In this document: in pieces, positions 9,913 through 17,485 of the stretch
Layout: each line of letters opens with the position of its first letter
How positions within the stretch are numbered: position 1 is the first letter of the stretch
Source: Fodinibius sp051746985
GTDB lineage: Bacteria; Bacteroidota; Rhodothermia; Balneolales; Balneolaceae
Length of the DNA: 64,000 bases
NCBI GenBank assembly: GCA_051746985.1
Contig: JBNJFP010000013.1
Location: 22,377 to 86,376, forward strand
Direction: 5' to 3'
Position numbers and translations under genes: made by a program
The notes under the pieces: model-generated
What the model was told of the DNA's origin: nothing
What the model saw: the letters and a program-made list of their open reading frames with translations, nothing else
Database searches by the model: none

Positions 9913-10581
9913 TTATTCTTCAAAAATGTAATCAAAAAGTAAAATGCCTGCAGTAATGGTTACCCCAGCATAACCAAAAAGGGCCCAGAAATCATTTAAA
10001 TAGTTGTCCGTAAAACCGTCAATAAGGGCCGCTTTTGTGGTACGGACGAGAATCAAAATCAGGGGAAAAAGCAGGGGAATGCTGAGCACCGAAAAGATGG
10101 CTCCTTTGCGGTCGGCCTGGGCAACAATGGCGCCCAGCATGGTGGCAACGCCCGAAAGTCCCGCTGTGCCCAGCAATAATACGAGCACCAGTGCCCGGTA
10201 ATCTGCAATAGGCATGCCCAACAGAAAAATGTACAAAAAGAAGGTCGCCAGGTTTATCGACAGGGTAAACAGAAAGTTGTAGCAAAGTTTGCCCACAAAA
10301 ACCTCGGATGCGTTACTGTGCAGACGGAGAAGGTCGAAGGTGCGTCGGTCGGTTTCCATCACAAAAGAACGTGACAGACTCGAGAGTGCGGCAAAAAGGA
10401 TGACGATCCAGACGAGGGCACTTTTGGGGGTGGGTGCCAGCTGTTCGGCGTTGAGGGCAAAAAGAATTAGCAGCAACGCCGCTCCCACAAAGGTAAGAAC
10501 GGTGTTAATAGCGTACCGCGAACGCAGTTCCGATTGTAAATCCTTGGCTAAAACAGCCGTAATTCCACGTAAAAAATCCAT
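9913..10581 (-). CDS. ccmB: Heme exporter protein B / cytochrome c biogenesis ABC permease
   Basis: A 222-residue integral membrane protein with about six hydrophobic segments, starting MDFLRGITAVLAKDLQSELR. The SFVMETDRRTFDLLRL loop after the second membrane segment is characteristic of CcmB. CcmB is the permease partner of CcmA in the heme/CcmE maturation system for c-type cytochromes. A longer reading from TTG 10587 adds only two residues; ATG at 10581 is the natural start. No other ccm genes are in the window, so its partners must be elsewhere if the system is complete. It heads the operon with holB, dapF and the plug gene. Confidence 0.85.
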   Translation of the reverse strand: MDFLRGITAVLAKDLQSELRSRYAINTVLTFVGAALLLILFALNAEQLAPTPKSALVWIVILFAALSSLSRSFVMETDRRTFDLLRLHSNASEVFVGKLCYNFLFTLSINLATFFLYIFLLGMPIADYRALVLVLLLGTAGLSGVATMLGAIVAQADRKGAIFSVLSIPLLFPLILILVRTTKAALIDGFTDNYLNDFWALFGYAGVTITAGILLFDYIFEE

Positions 10582-10660
10582 CAGCAAAGTTTACAAAATT
10601 TGTGGCCAACAATTAAGCAGAGATCAAAAATAGCAAACTCAAATTGATCCCGTAAATAAG

Positions 10661-10692
10661 TTGTAACAGATGAAAAACGATGAGTATATTTG
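10661..10692 (+). promoter_or_regulatory. Candidate Bacteroidota-type promoter for ptsN
   Basis: A perfect -7 box TATATTTG (consensus TAnnTTTG) lies at 10685-10692. TTG at 10661-10663 sits 21 nt upstream as a partial -33 element. A start point near 10698 would leave a leader of about 30 nt before the ATG at 10730. The box is in the 148-bp divergent region between ccmB and ptsN. Confidence 0.5.
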
Positions 10693-10729
10693 AACAGCCA
10701 TCGAAATACAAATTTATAGATTTTCACAC

Positions 10730-11200
10730 ATGAATATTTTCAGCTTGTTGAATGAGAAGACCGTTTTGCCGAACTTGGAAGCCGATGAAAAAGCTGAGAT
10801 ATTAGATCAATTGATACATTCTCTGGAAGATTTCGTTACCAATGGCGAACTTGACGAAATAAGGGAGGCGGTTTTTGAACGCGAACGAATCATGTCCACT
10901 GGAGTGGGAAAAGGGCTGGCCATTCCGCATGGCAAGGCCTCGGGCATCAAGCAAACCTATGCCGCATTTGCTATTCTGAAAGATCCGGTTGCTTACGAAG
11001 CTATTGATGATGAGCCCGTGAATATGGTTTTTTTGCTGGTTGGGCCACAGGCCAGCAACAACTTGCACATAAAAATGTTGAGCCGTATTTCGCGTTTGAT
11101 GAATAATAGTGAGTTTCGGGATCGGCTTAGAGAATGTACGACATCCAAAGAAATTATTGAGCAGTTTAAAAAAGAAGAGCACGTTTCATTTAATGGCTGA
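10730..11200 (+). CDS. ptsN: PTS IIA-type protein (PtsN/EIIA-Ntr-like)
   Basis: A 156-residue PTS EIIA domain of the fructose/nitrogen (Ntr) type. The phospho-accepting histidine is His67 in GLAIPHGKA, preceded by the usual ERERIMSTGVGKG. Family members take phosphate from the NPr/EI-Ntr relay and regulate targets such as potassium transport and stress responses, and they do not transport sugar. No EIIB or EIIC is nearby, which supports a regulatory role. dacB follows about 30 bp downstream, and a sigma-54 activator comes after that. PtsN genes are linked to rpoN genes in many bacteria, so this grouping may be functional. Confidence 0.88.
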   Translation: MNIFSLLNEKTVLPNLEADEKAEILDQLIHSLEDFVTNGELDEIREAVFERERIMSTGVGKGLAIPHGKASGIKQTYAAFAILKDPVAYEAIDDEPVNMVFLLVGPQASNNLHIKMLSRISRLMNNSEFRDRLRECTTSKEIIEQFKKEEHVSFNG

Positions 11201-11230
11201 TGAAAATGAGTGCTACGTAAATGGGAAAGT

Positions 11231-12703
11231 ATGTTTCATAAAGTTACTGCCTTGTTAGCAACGCTTATTTTTGTGGGGATGGGGCTGGTGCCTGCTCAAC
11301 CTCTCTCAGCACAGCAGATCCCCTTTTCAGCGGAGGTTGGTAATATCATCGAAAACAGTAAGGCTAATGATGCTTTTTGGTCGATGGACGTGCGCGATAC
11401 GACGGGTACCCTTGTTGAGGGATATAATTTTGAGAAGCTTATAAGGCCCGCCTCAAACCTAAAACTGTTAACGTCTGCTGCCATTTTGGATGAGCTTGGT
11501 CCCCATTATCAATTTGTTACGCCCATGTATGGAATCGGATATCAGCAGGGCGATACCTGGTTTGGGGATATCATTATTCGGGGCGTGGGTGATCCTTCTA
11601 TCAGCGGACGCTTTTATCGCGACGATCGCTTTCATGTATTTGATGTTTTTTTTTCGGCGCTGTACGACCGGGGTATTCGCACGATTGAGGGTAACATCAT
11701 TGGTAACGATTCTTTTTTTGATGACCAGCCCTATCCGAAAGGATGGAGTTGGGAAGATCTGTCATTCTATTACGGCATTGAAACGAGCGCATTGTCGTTT
11801 AATAACAACGCGGTCGATTTAACGGTATATGCCAATGGCGACATTGGTGAAACTCCCGAAATTGAGTGGTTTCCTTTTGATACCGATTATGTTGATTTTG
11901 TAAATGATCAGGTTATCACTCCGCCGTTTACGGAATACGATGAGTTCTATCGACGCAAGCCCGGCACCAACACCATCCTTTTGCGCAGCACCTTGCCCAA
12001 AGGGTATAAAGAGGAGGAATCACTGTCTATAAAAAATGCGTCCTTATTTTTCTTGGATACGTTTAGAAAGTATCTTGAAGACGGCAACATAGAAGTCGAA
12101 GGTCGGCTTATTGTTGACAGTCAGCCCCAGGATTGGCAAGAAGACCGCTACAAGGTACTGGCGGAGCATAATTCCGTTCCGCTCGATTCGCTGCTGAATC
12201 AGCTTAATAAAGAAAGCGACAACTTTTATACAGAAATGTTGCTAAAAACAGCTGCCGCAGAGCATTATAATACTACCGGCAGTACAAAGCTTGGAATTAG
12301 CCTGGTAATGGATTTTGCCCATTCCATGAATATGGATACCACCAAAATTGTGATGGATGACGGATCGGGAATGGCCTCTTCAAGCTTGCTGAAAATAGAA
12401 GATTTATCTCAGCTACTGGTAGAGATGCGGAACCATCCTTATTTTGATGCCTATAACAAAAGTCTTCCGGTGGCTGGTAAAGATGGGTCCCTGAAAAATC
12501 GGTTTCTGGATTCACCGCTTAAAGAAAACGTGAAAGGTAAAACGGGGTACCTTGGCGGGGTTCGAACTCTCACTGGATATATGGAAGCATCTTCGGGTAA
12601 ACCGCTGATATTTTCAATAGCGGCCAATAATTATACCGACAAGACCTCGTATATTGATGAAGTGCAAGAAGACATTCTCGAAAAAATTTATGAATTATAT
12701 TAA
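11231..12703 (+). CDS. dacB: D-alanyl-D-alanine carboxypeptidase/endopeptidase (PBP4 type)
   Basis: About 490 residues, a periplasmic peptidase S13 enzyme that trims or cuts peptidoglycan cross-links. A signal peptide (MFHKVTALLATLIFVGMG... ending LSAQ) is followed by the three active-site motifs: SNLK (Ser75/Lys78 from this start), SDN near residue 329, and KTG in VKGKTGYLGG near 437. The spacing and the large insertion between the first two motifs are typical of PBP4. A GTG at 11210 would add seven residues before the signal peptide. I prefer ATG 11231 because it gives a compact signal sequence. The downstream regulator starts 7 bp after the stop. Confidence 0.93.
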   Translation: MFHKVTALLATLIFVGMGLVPAQPLSAQQIPFSAEVGNIIENSKANDAFWSMDVRDTTGTLVEGYNFEKLIRPASNLKLLTSAAILDELGPHYQFVTPMYGIGYQQGDTWFGDIIIRGVGDPSISGRFYRDDRFHVFDVFFSALYDRGIRTIEGNIIGNDSFFDDQPYPKGWSWEDLSFYYGIETSALSFNNNAVDLTVYANGDIGETPEIEWFPFDTDYVDFVNDQVITPPFTEYDEFYRRKPGTNTILLRSTLPKGYKEEESLSIKNASLFFLDTFRKYLEDGNIEVEGRLIVDSQPQDWQEDRYKVLAEHNSVPLDSLLNQLNKESDNFYTEMLLKTAAAEHYNTTGSTKLGISLVMDFAHSMNMDTTKIVMDDGSGMASSSLLKIEDLSQLLVEMRNHPYFDAYNKSLPVAGKDGSLKNRFLDSPLKENVKGKTGYLGGVRTLTGYMEASSGKPLIFSIAANNYTDKTSYIDEVQEDILEKIYELY

Positions 12704-12709
12704 TTATTA

Positions 12710-14083
12710 ATGTCAGATAATAAGCCTACCATATTAATTACGGATGACGAAAAAAGCATTCGTAACTCGCTCAGGGATATTCTCGAATTTGAGGATTATA
12801 AAGTGCTTGAAGCCGAAAATGGGGAGGAGGTTTTCGCCATGCTTCCCGACCACCGGGTTGACCTGATGCTGTTGGATATAAAGATGAAGGGCATGGATGG
12901 AATGGAAATTTTATCCAAGTTAAAAGAAGAAAATAAGCGTTTCCCCGTAATAATGATTTCGGGACACGGCAATATTGAGATCGCCGTTGAAGCTACAAAA
13001 AGGGGGGCGTTTGATTTTATTGAGAAACCCCCGGACCTGAACAGGTTACTGGTGAGCGTTCGTAATGCCTTAGATCAGCATCGCCTGACCGAAGAAAATG
13101 AAACCATAAAATCTCGCTTGCCTGAAGTTCCCGAAATTATTGGGCAAAGCGATGCAATTAAAAAGATCAAACAGACCATAAATAAAGTTGCCAAGACCAG
13201 TTCCCGGGTTATGATTACCGGAGAAAATGGTACGGGTAAGGAGCTGGTGGCTCGGTGGATTCACGAAAAAAGTGACCGGAGTAGGGGAACATTCGTGGAT
13301 GTCAACTGTGCAGCAATACCGGCCGATCTGCTCGAAAGCGAACTTTTTGGTCATGAAAAAGGATCTTTTACCGGGGCCAGCAGTCAGCGGATTGGTAAAT
13401 TTGAACAAGCGGATGGGGGCACCCTTTTTCTTGATGAGGTGGGTGATATGAGTGCTGCTGCTCAGGCCAAAGTGCTTCGTGCGCTGCAGGAAAATGCAAT
13501 TGTACGGGTAGGGGGCACTAAGAAAATATCGGTGGATGTTCGCGTCATTTCGGCTACAAACAAGGATCTGCTCGACGAGATCGAAACGGGGGGATTTCGT
13601 GAAGATTTATATCACCGTCTTAACGTAATTCCTATACATGTACCGCCGCTGCGCAAACGCCGAGAGGATATTCCGCTGTTGGCCAAAGACTGGCTGCAAA
13701 AATTGGCACAAAAAGATATTATGTTTTCAGGGATATCATTTTCCGACGAAGCCCTTGATGAGCTGAAAAACCAGGATTGGTCGGGCAATGTCCGTGAACT
13801 TCAAAATGGGGTAGAACGCTTGGGATTGCTGGCTGATGGTTCTGAAATTAGCAAAGAAGATGTGCAGTCGTTTACCCTTTCGGGAGGTAAAAAAAGTGAT
13901 GCTTTTGGCGACTTGATCGATCAGTCAGAATCCTTTCAACGGTTTAAAGAATCGGCAGAGCGTTTGTTTTTAATTCGCAAACTCGAAGAGCACGACTGGA
14001 ATATATCGCAAACGGCTGAAGCTATTGATATTCAACGCAGCCACATGTATAACAAAATTAAAAAGTATAATATCGAACGCTGA
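12710..14083 (+). CDS. Sigma-54-dependent response regulator (NtrC family)
   Basis: A 457-residue three-domain activator. The receiver domain (1-120) has the phospho-acceptor Asp56 in LMLLDIKMKGMDG. The AAA+ domain has Walker A GENGTGKE (about 170-177) and the sigma-54 contact loop as GSFTGA (about 218-223), where GAFTGA is usual. Walker B is GGTLFLDEVGD. A Fis-type helix-turn-helix closes the protein (about 420-457). It should activate RpoN promoters when phosphorylated. No histidine kinase gene is adjacent, so the signal source is unknown. It lies 7 bp after dacB, in what looks like a ptsN-dacB-regulator unit. Confidence 0.93.
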   Translation: MSDNKPTILITDDEKSIRNSLRDILEFEDYKVLEAENGEEVFAMLPDHRVDLMLLDIKMKGMDGMEILSKLKEENKRFPVIMISGHGNIEIAVEATKRGAFDFIEKPPDLNRLLVSVRNALDQHRLTEENETIKSRLPEVPEIIGQSDAIKKIKQTINKVAKTSSRVMITGENGTGKELVARWIHEKSDRSRGTFVDVNCAAIPADLLESELFGHEKGSFTGASSQRIGKFEQADGGTLFLDEVGDMSAAAQAKVLRALQENAIVRVGGTKKISVDVRVISATNKDLLDEIETGGFREDLYHRLNVIPIHVPPLRKRREDIPLLAKDWLQKLAQKDIMFSGISFSDEALDELKNQDWSGNVRELQNGVERLGLLADGSEISKEDVQSFTLSGGKKSDAFGDLIDQSESFQRFKESAERLFLIRKLEEHDWNISQTAEAIDIQRSHMYNKIKKYNIER

Positions 14084-14158
14084 ACGTTTGAACGCATCCT
14101 TCGAGACGCGTCTTTCGCATAATTATTCTGTTAATATTTAGTTTCAAAAAAGTACGTT

Positions 14159-15052
14159 ATGTCAGCAAAAATAATAGACGGTAAAAAAGTTGCACAGCTA
14201 ACCCGCGATGAAGTAAGGCAAGATGTTGAAGATTGGATAGAGGGCGGGAATCGTCCGCCTTTTCTGCAGGTTGTATTAGTAGGTAATAATCCCGCTTCAG
14301 ATGTCTATGTGGGAGCCAAAACACGAGCGTGTAAAGAAGTGGGCATCGAAACCGATACCATGCGCCTGCCGGATACAGTATCAGCCAAAGAATTGAAAGC
14401 GACCATTAACGAGCTGAATAATGACGATTCGGTTGATGGAATTCTTGTACAGTTGCCGCTGCCTAATCACCTATCGGCCCACGATGTTATAGAATCAATC
14501 GATTACCGTAAAGATGTGGATGGTTTTCATCCCATGAATATGGGACGGCTGACTGTAGGGCAGCCGAGTTTCCGGTCGTGTACTCCGGCGGGTATAATCG
14601 AACTGCTAAAACATTACAGTATCCCGACAAAGGGAAAACATGCCGTTATTGTGGGGGCCAGCAATATCGTGGGACGACCGATTTCTATCTTGTTAAACAA
14701 GGAGAGCGGGGAACAGGGGAAAGCCACAACCACTGTATGTCACAAATATACCAAAGATCTGACCCAGCATACCATCGCTGCCGATATCTTGGTAGTTGCG
14801 GCAGGCCAGCCTGAACTTATAAAGGGAGAGATGGTCAAAGAAGGTGTGATCGTTATTGACGTGGGTATTAATCGTGTGGCAGATGAAACCAAAGACAAGG
14901 GGTACAGCCTGGTCGGTGATTGTGATTTTGAAAGTGTTAAGAAAAAGGCCAGCTGGATTACGCCCGTTCCCGGTGGAGTTGGGCCTATGACTGTTGCCAT
15001 GCTGATGAAAAACACGCTGCTTGCGGCAAAAAAATCAATCTACCCAGAGTAA
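14159..15052 (+). CDS. folD: Bifunctional methylene-THF dehydrogenase / methenyl-THF cyclohydrolase
   Basis: A 297-residue cytosolic enzyme interconverting 5,10-methylene-THF and 10-formyl-THF for purine and formyl-Met synthesis. Signatures are YVGAKTRACKEVGI (with the catalytic lysine, Lys54), DGILVQLPLP, the KDVDGFHPMN motif, the nucleotide-binding IVGASNIVGRP, and the C-terminal TPVPGGVGPMTVAML. Length and order match the family. It starts 75 bp after the regulator and ends 6 bp from the convergent small gene on the minus strand. Confidence 0.97.
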   Translation: MSAKIIDGKKVAQLTRDEVRQDVEDWIEGGNRPPFLQVVLVGNNPASDVYVGAKTRACKEVGIETDTMRLPDTVSAKELKATINELNNDDSVDGILVQLPLPNHLSAHDVIESIDYRKDVDGFHPMNMGRLTVGQPSFRSCTPAGIIELLKHYSIPTKGKHAVIVGASNIVGRPISILLNKESGEQGKATTTVCHKYTKDLTQHTIAADILVVAAGQPELIKGEMVKEGVIVIDVGINRVADETKDKGYSLVGDCDFESVKKKASWITPVPGGVGPMTVAMLMKNTLLAAKKSIYPE

Positions 15053-15058
15053 CTGATA

Positions 15059-15355
15059 CTATAAGCATTCGCTGGGATCTTCGGGATCTATATAGCAAGC
15101 GTCGGAGGTTAGGGTCCGGCTGAATTTGAGATCCCGGCTTAGTTCCTCCAGAAATGCTTTAATTTCTTCCTGGGATGTCCATTGCTCGTGACCGTCGCTC
15201 AACAAGGGTAATTGATCTGTGATTATTCCAGTGGGCAGGATGGTATCCCCAATATCATCTACGTTGACTATCTTGTGAGCTACGACTAACTCGTTTAGCG
15301 TGTCTTTAACCCACCTTGTGAATTCATTGGAGCGTTGATAATAGAAGGTGAACAT
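15059..15355 (-). CDS. Small protein with possible thioredoxin/glutaredoxin-like fold, no CxxC
   Basis: A 98-residue protein not assigned to a named family. It opens with a beta-alpha pattern (MFTFYYQRSNEFTRWVKDTL) and a second strand (AHKIVNVDD). Then comes a TDQLPLLSDGHEQWTSQEEIKAFLEEL segment that resembles the 'LPVL.DG...S..I..YLEEL' region of glutaredoxin and GST N-terminal domains. There is no CxxC at the position of the redox motif; the only cysteines are near the C-terminus. The ATG at 15355 has a purine-rich AAAGG stretch just upstream. It faces folD across a 6-bp gap and diverges from the 109-residue gene. The fold is inferred from pattern only. Confidence 0.55.
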   Translation of the reverse strand: MFTFYYQRSNEFTRWVKDTLNELVVAHKIVNVDDIGDTILPTGIITDQLPLLSDGHEQWTSQEEIKAFLEELSRDLKFSRTLTSDACYIDPEDPSECL

Positions 15356-15465
15356 AATAATGAGACCTTTTTCATTGCATTAATATTATAACGCCTCGAG
15401 TTAAATGGCCATTCCCTTTTTTAAGCCTATGTAAATAGTTAAAAATAAATATCAAATAGGGGTGA

Positions 15466-15532
15466 CATAATGGTGTCATTATCAGTTCATAAATTAGAAT
15501 TGAACATCAATTAAACACAAGACACCATTATG
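15466..15532 (+). promoter_or_regulatory. Inverted repeats enclosing the start codon of the 109-aa gene
   Basis: CATAATGGTGTC (15466-15477) is a perfect 12-bp inverted match to GACACCATTATG (15521-15532), whose last three bases are the ATG of the following gene. The left arm is also part of a separate local palindrome, ATAATG-GTGT-CATTAT (15467-15482). In RNA the two pairings exclude each other. A shorter pair, GTTCA/TGAAC, lies in the loop. The long-range hairpin would bury the start codon; as DNA, the repeats could be operator sites. Only the sequence symmetry is seen; the function is inferred. Confidence 0.5.
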
Positions 15533-15859
15533 AATACCGCGATTAAAACAACGAGAAAAAGTGTTACCACAAATTTAGAGCCTGTCCTTCGCAAGGTATT
15601 AAAAGAAGCAGAAAAGGAGCACCGCCAACTGCAAGAAATGTTTAATCTGATGGGGTGGGGGGATTTGCCTGACACGCTAAAGATGGAAATCAAGGATGAT
15701 GTATCGGCTATGGTTGACGAACTTGAAGGGCAGTATTCCAGTTGCGATCCGCATGTGGCCCGTCGTCGTCAGCGGGTGGTACACTGGGTGGAAAGTTATC
15801 GTGATGGCATCTGCTCGCTGGATACCGCAATTGATGTGCTGAGGGTTAAGAAATTGTAA
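15530..15859 (+). CDS. Hypothetical protein, 109 aa, helical
   Basis: I do not recognise a family. The protein is basic at the N-terminus (MNTAIKTTRKSVTTN) and then strongly helical and charged (EPVLRKVLKEAEKEHRQLQEMFNLMGWGDLP). A cluster CDPHVARRRQRVVHWVESYRDG follows near residues 73-95. No signal peptide or membrane segment is visible. It is likely real: its codon usage resembles its neighbours, it is framed by structured elements on both sides, and it ends shortly before the hairpins preceding guaB. A small nucleic-acid-binding or regulatory protein is possible from the basic segment, but nothing proves it. No clear Shine-Dalgarno sequence precedes the ATG. Confidence 0.6.
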   Translation: MNTAIKTTRKSVTTNLEPVLRKVLKEAEKEHRQLQEMFNLMGWGDLPDTLKMEIKDDVSAMVDELEGQYSSCDPHVARRRQRVVHWVESYRDGICSLDTAIDVLRVKKL

Positions 15860-15874
15860 ACGATTTCAGAGAGA

Positions 15875-15967
15875 CGCTTGATCGGCAAGCGGATGTGAGC
15901 GACTATGGATTGACAGATTTTTTAGCGAATTCTGTTAAGCAGGTCGCTCACATTTTTTTTATCTTTG
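15875..15967 (+). promoter_or_regulatory. Tandem hairpins, T tract and -7-like box before guaB (terminator or attenuator)
   Basis: The first hairpin has CGCTTG (15875-15880) paired with CAAGCG (15886-15891) around a 5-nt loop. The second has ATGTGAGCGAC (15893-15903) paired with GTCGCTCACAT (15943-15953), 11 perfect pairs. Its interior can pair further as TGACAGA/TCTGTTA with one G-U. Eight T residues follow (15953-15960), and TATCTTTG (15960-15967) matches the TAnnTTTG -7 box. It may simply end the 109-aa transcript just before a guaB promoter, or it may be a guaB leader attenuator. The guaB ATG is at 16007. Confidence 0.65.
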
Positions 15968-16006
15968 CCCAAACCAGAACCACAATGCTTGCAGACTTTC
16001 TGTATC

Positions 16007-17485
16007 ATGGAAAAATCCTCTCCTTTCGATCGTATAACCCGACAAGGATTAACCTACGACGATCTTCTTCTTGTTCCCGCACATTCGCAGGTAGTACCAC
16101 GAGATGTGGATACCAGCATCGATCTCACTGAAAATTTAACGCTCAACGTTCCGGTAATTAGTGCTGCGATGGATACGGTATCAGAGTACCGATTGGCCAT
16201 TGCGTTGGCACGAGAGGGCGGCATTGCAATGCTGCATAAAAACATGTCTATCGAGGATCAGGCCGATCAGGTGCGGATGGTAAAACGCAGCGAGAGCGGG
16301 ATGATTGTAGATCCTGTTACGCTTGGTAAAGACGCTACAGTACGGGAAGCGCGGGGGTTGATGAAAAAGCATAAAATCGGCGGCATCCCTATAATAAGAG
16401 AGGATAATACGCTTATCGGAATTGTTACGAATCGTGACTTGCGCTTTGAACATTACGTAGATAAGAAGCTGAGCACGATTATGACGACCGAAAATCTGGT
16501 GACTGCCAGAGAGGGTACAACCCTTGATGAAGCGGAAAAACTGCTGCAACAACATAAGGTTGAAAAGTTGCCCATTGTGGATGACGACATGAAACTGGTG
16601 GGGCTTATCACTTTTAAGGATATCGAAAAAAAGATGAATTTCCCCAATGCCTCTAAGGATGATATGGGACGTCTGCGCGTGGGGGCGGCCGTGGGTGTTA
16701 CGACTGATACGCTCGATCGCGTGCAGGCGCTGGTGAATTCCGGGGTGGATGTGATTACCATTGATACTGCCCACGGACATTCGGCGGGCGTACTGGAGAT
16801 GGTTAAAAAAATCAGTAATGAATTCCCTGATTTGGATTTGATTGCTGGAAATATTGCTACCAAAGAAGCTGCTAAAGCCTTGGTAGAGGCCGGCGCCGAT
16901 ATTTTAAAAGTGGGCGTTGGACCGGGATCGATCTGTACGACGCGGGTTGTAACAGGTGTAGGTGTCCCGCAGTTAAGCGCGGTGATGGAAGTAGCCGAGT
17001 ATGCGCACGAAGCGGGGGTTAGTCTTATTGCCGATGGAGGTATCAAACAGACGGGCGACATCCCCAAGGCGCTGGCTGGTGGTGCCCATGCGGTGATGAT
17101 GGGTTCAATGTTTGCGGGGGTTGATGAAGCTCCGGGTGAGACGGTAATTTATGAATCGCGTAAGTATAAATCGTATCGCGGTATGGGGAGTCTTGGTGCC
17201 ATGGAACAGGGCTCGAAAGATCGTTACTTTCAGGATGTGGAAGATAATATCAATAAACTCGTGCCCGAAGGTATTGAGGGACGCGTGCCCTACAAAGGCT
17301 ATTTGAGCGAGGTAGTTCATCAGATGGCCGGTGGATTGCGTGCTGCCATGGGTTATTGTGGTGCCCCGGATATTGCTGCTTTGCAGAAGGCAGAGTTTGT
17401 ACAGATTTCAGCGGCAGCTTACAAAGAGAGCCATCCCCACACGGTACAAATCACCAAAGAGGCGCCAAATTATTCGGTGAGCTAA
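16007..17485 (+). CDS. guaB: Inosine-5'-monophosphate dehydrogenase
   Basis: A 492-residue enzyme oxidising IMP to XMP, the first committed step to GMP. The catalytic Cys310 is in GSICTTRVVTG. Two CBS domains (about 95-210) interrupt the barrel as usual. The glycine-rich IADGGIKQTGDIPKALAGGAHAVMMG segment and the MGSLGAM flap are present. A longer reading from TTG 15965 would start inside the T tract and -7-like box. ATG 16007 (MEKSSPFDRI) fits the family length and leaves a leader downstream of the hairpins. Its stop abuts the stop of the convergent LptG-like gene with no gap. Confidence 0.97.
   Translation: MEKSSPFDRITRQGLTYDDLLLVPAHSQVVPRDVDTSIDLTENLTLNVPVISAAMDTVSEYRLAIALAREGGIAMLHKNMSIEDQADQVRMVKRSESGMIVDPVTLGKDATVREARGLMKKHKIGGIPIIREDNTLIGIVTNRDLRFEHYVDKKLSTIMTTENLVTAREGTTLDEAEKLLQQHKVEKLPIVDDDMKLVGLITFKDIEKKMNFPNASKDDMGRLRVGAAVGVTTDTLDRVQALVNSGVDVITIDTAHGHSAGVLEMVKKISNEFPDLDLIAGNIATKEAAKALVEAGADILKVGVGPGSICTTRVVTGVGVPQLSAVMEVAEYAHEAGVSLIADGGIKQTGDIPKALAGGAHAVMMGSMFAGVDEAPGETVIYESRKYKSYRGMGSLGAMEQGSKDRYFQDVEDNINKLVPEGIEGRVPYKGYLSEVVHQMAGGLRAAMGYCGAPDIAALQKAEFVQISAAAYKESHPHTVQITKEAPNYSVS

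Noticed and set aside
14104..14113. AGACGCGTCT palindrome between the regulator and folD
   Set aside because: Short, without loop or T tract; such 10-bp palindromes are expected by chance.
15965..16006. N-terminal extension of guaB from TTG 15965
   Set aside because: It starts in the T tract and -7-like box, and the added 14 residues do not resemble IMPDH N-termini.
16181..16780. Long open frame (199 codons) antisense to guaB
   Set aside because: No family resemblance; it is complementary to strongly coding sequence.
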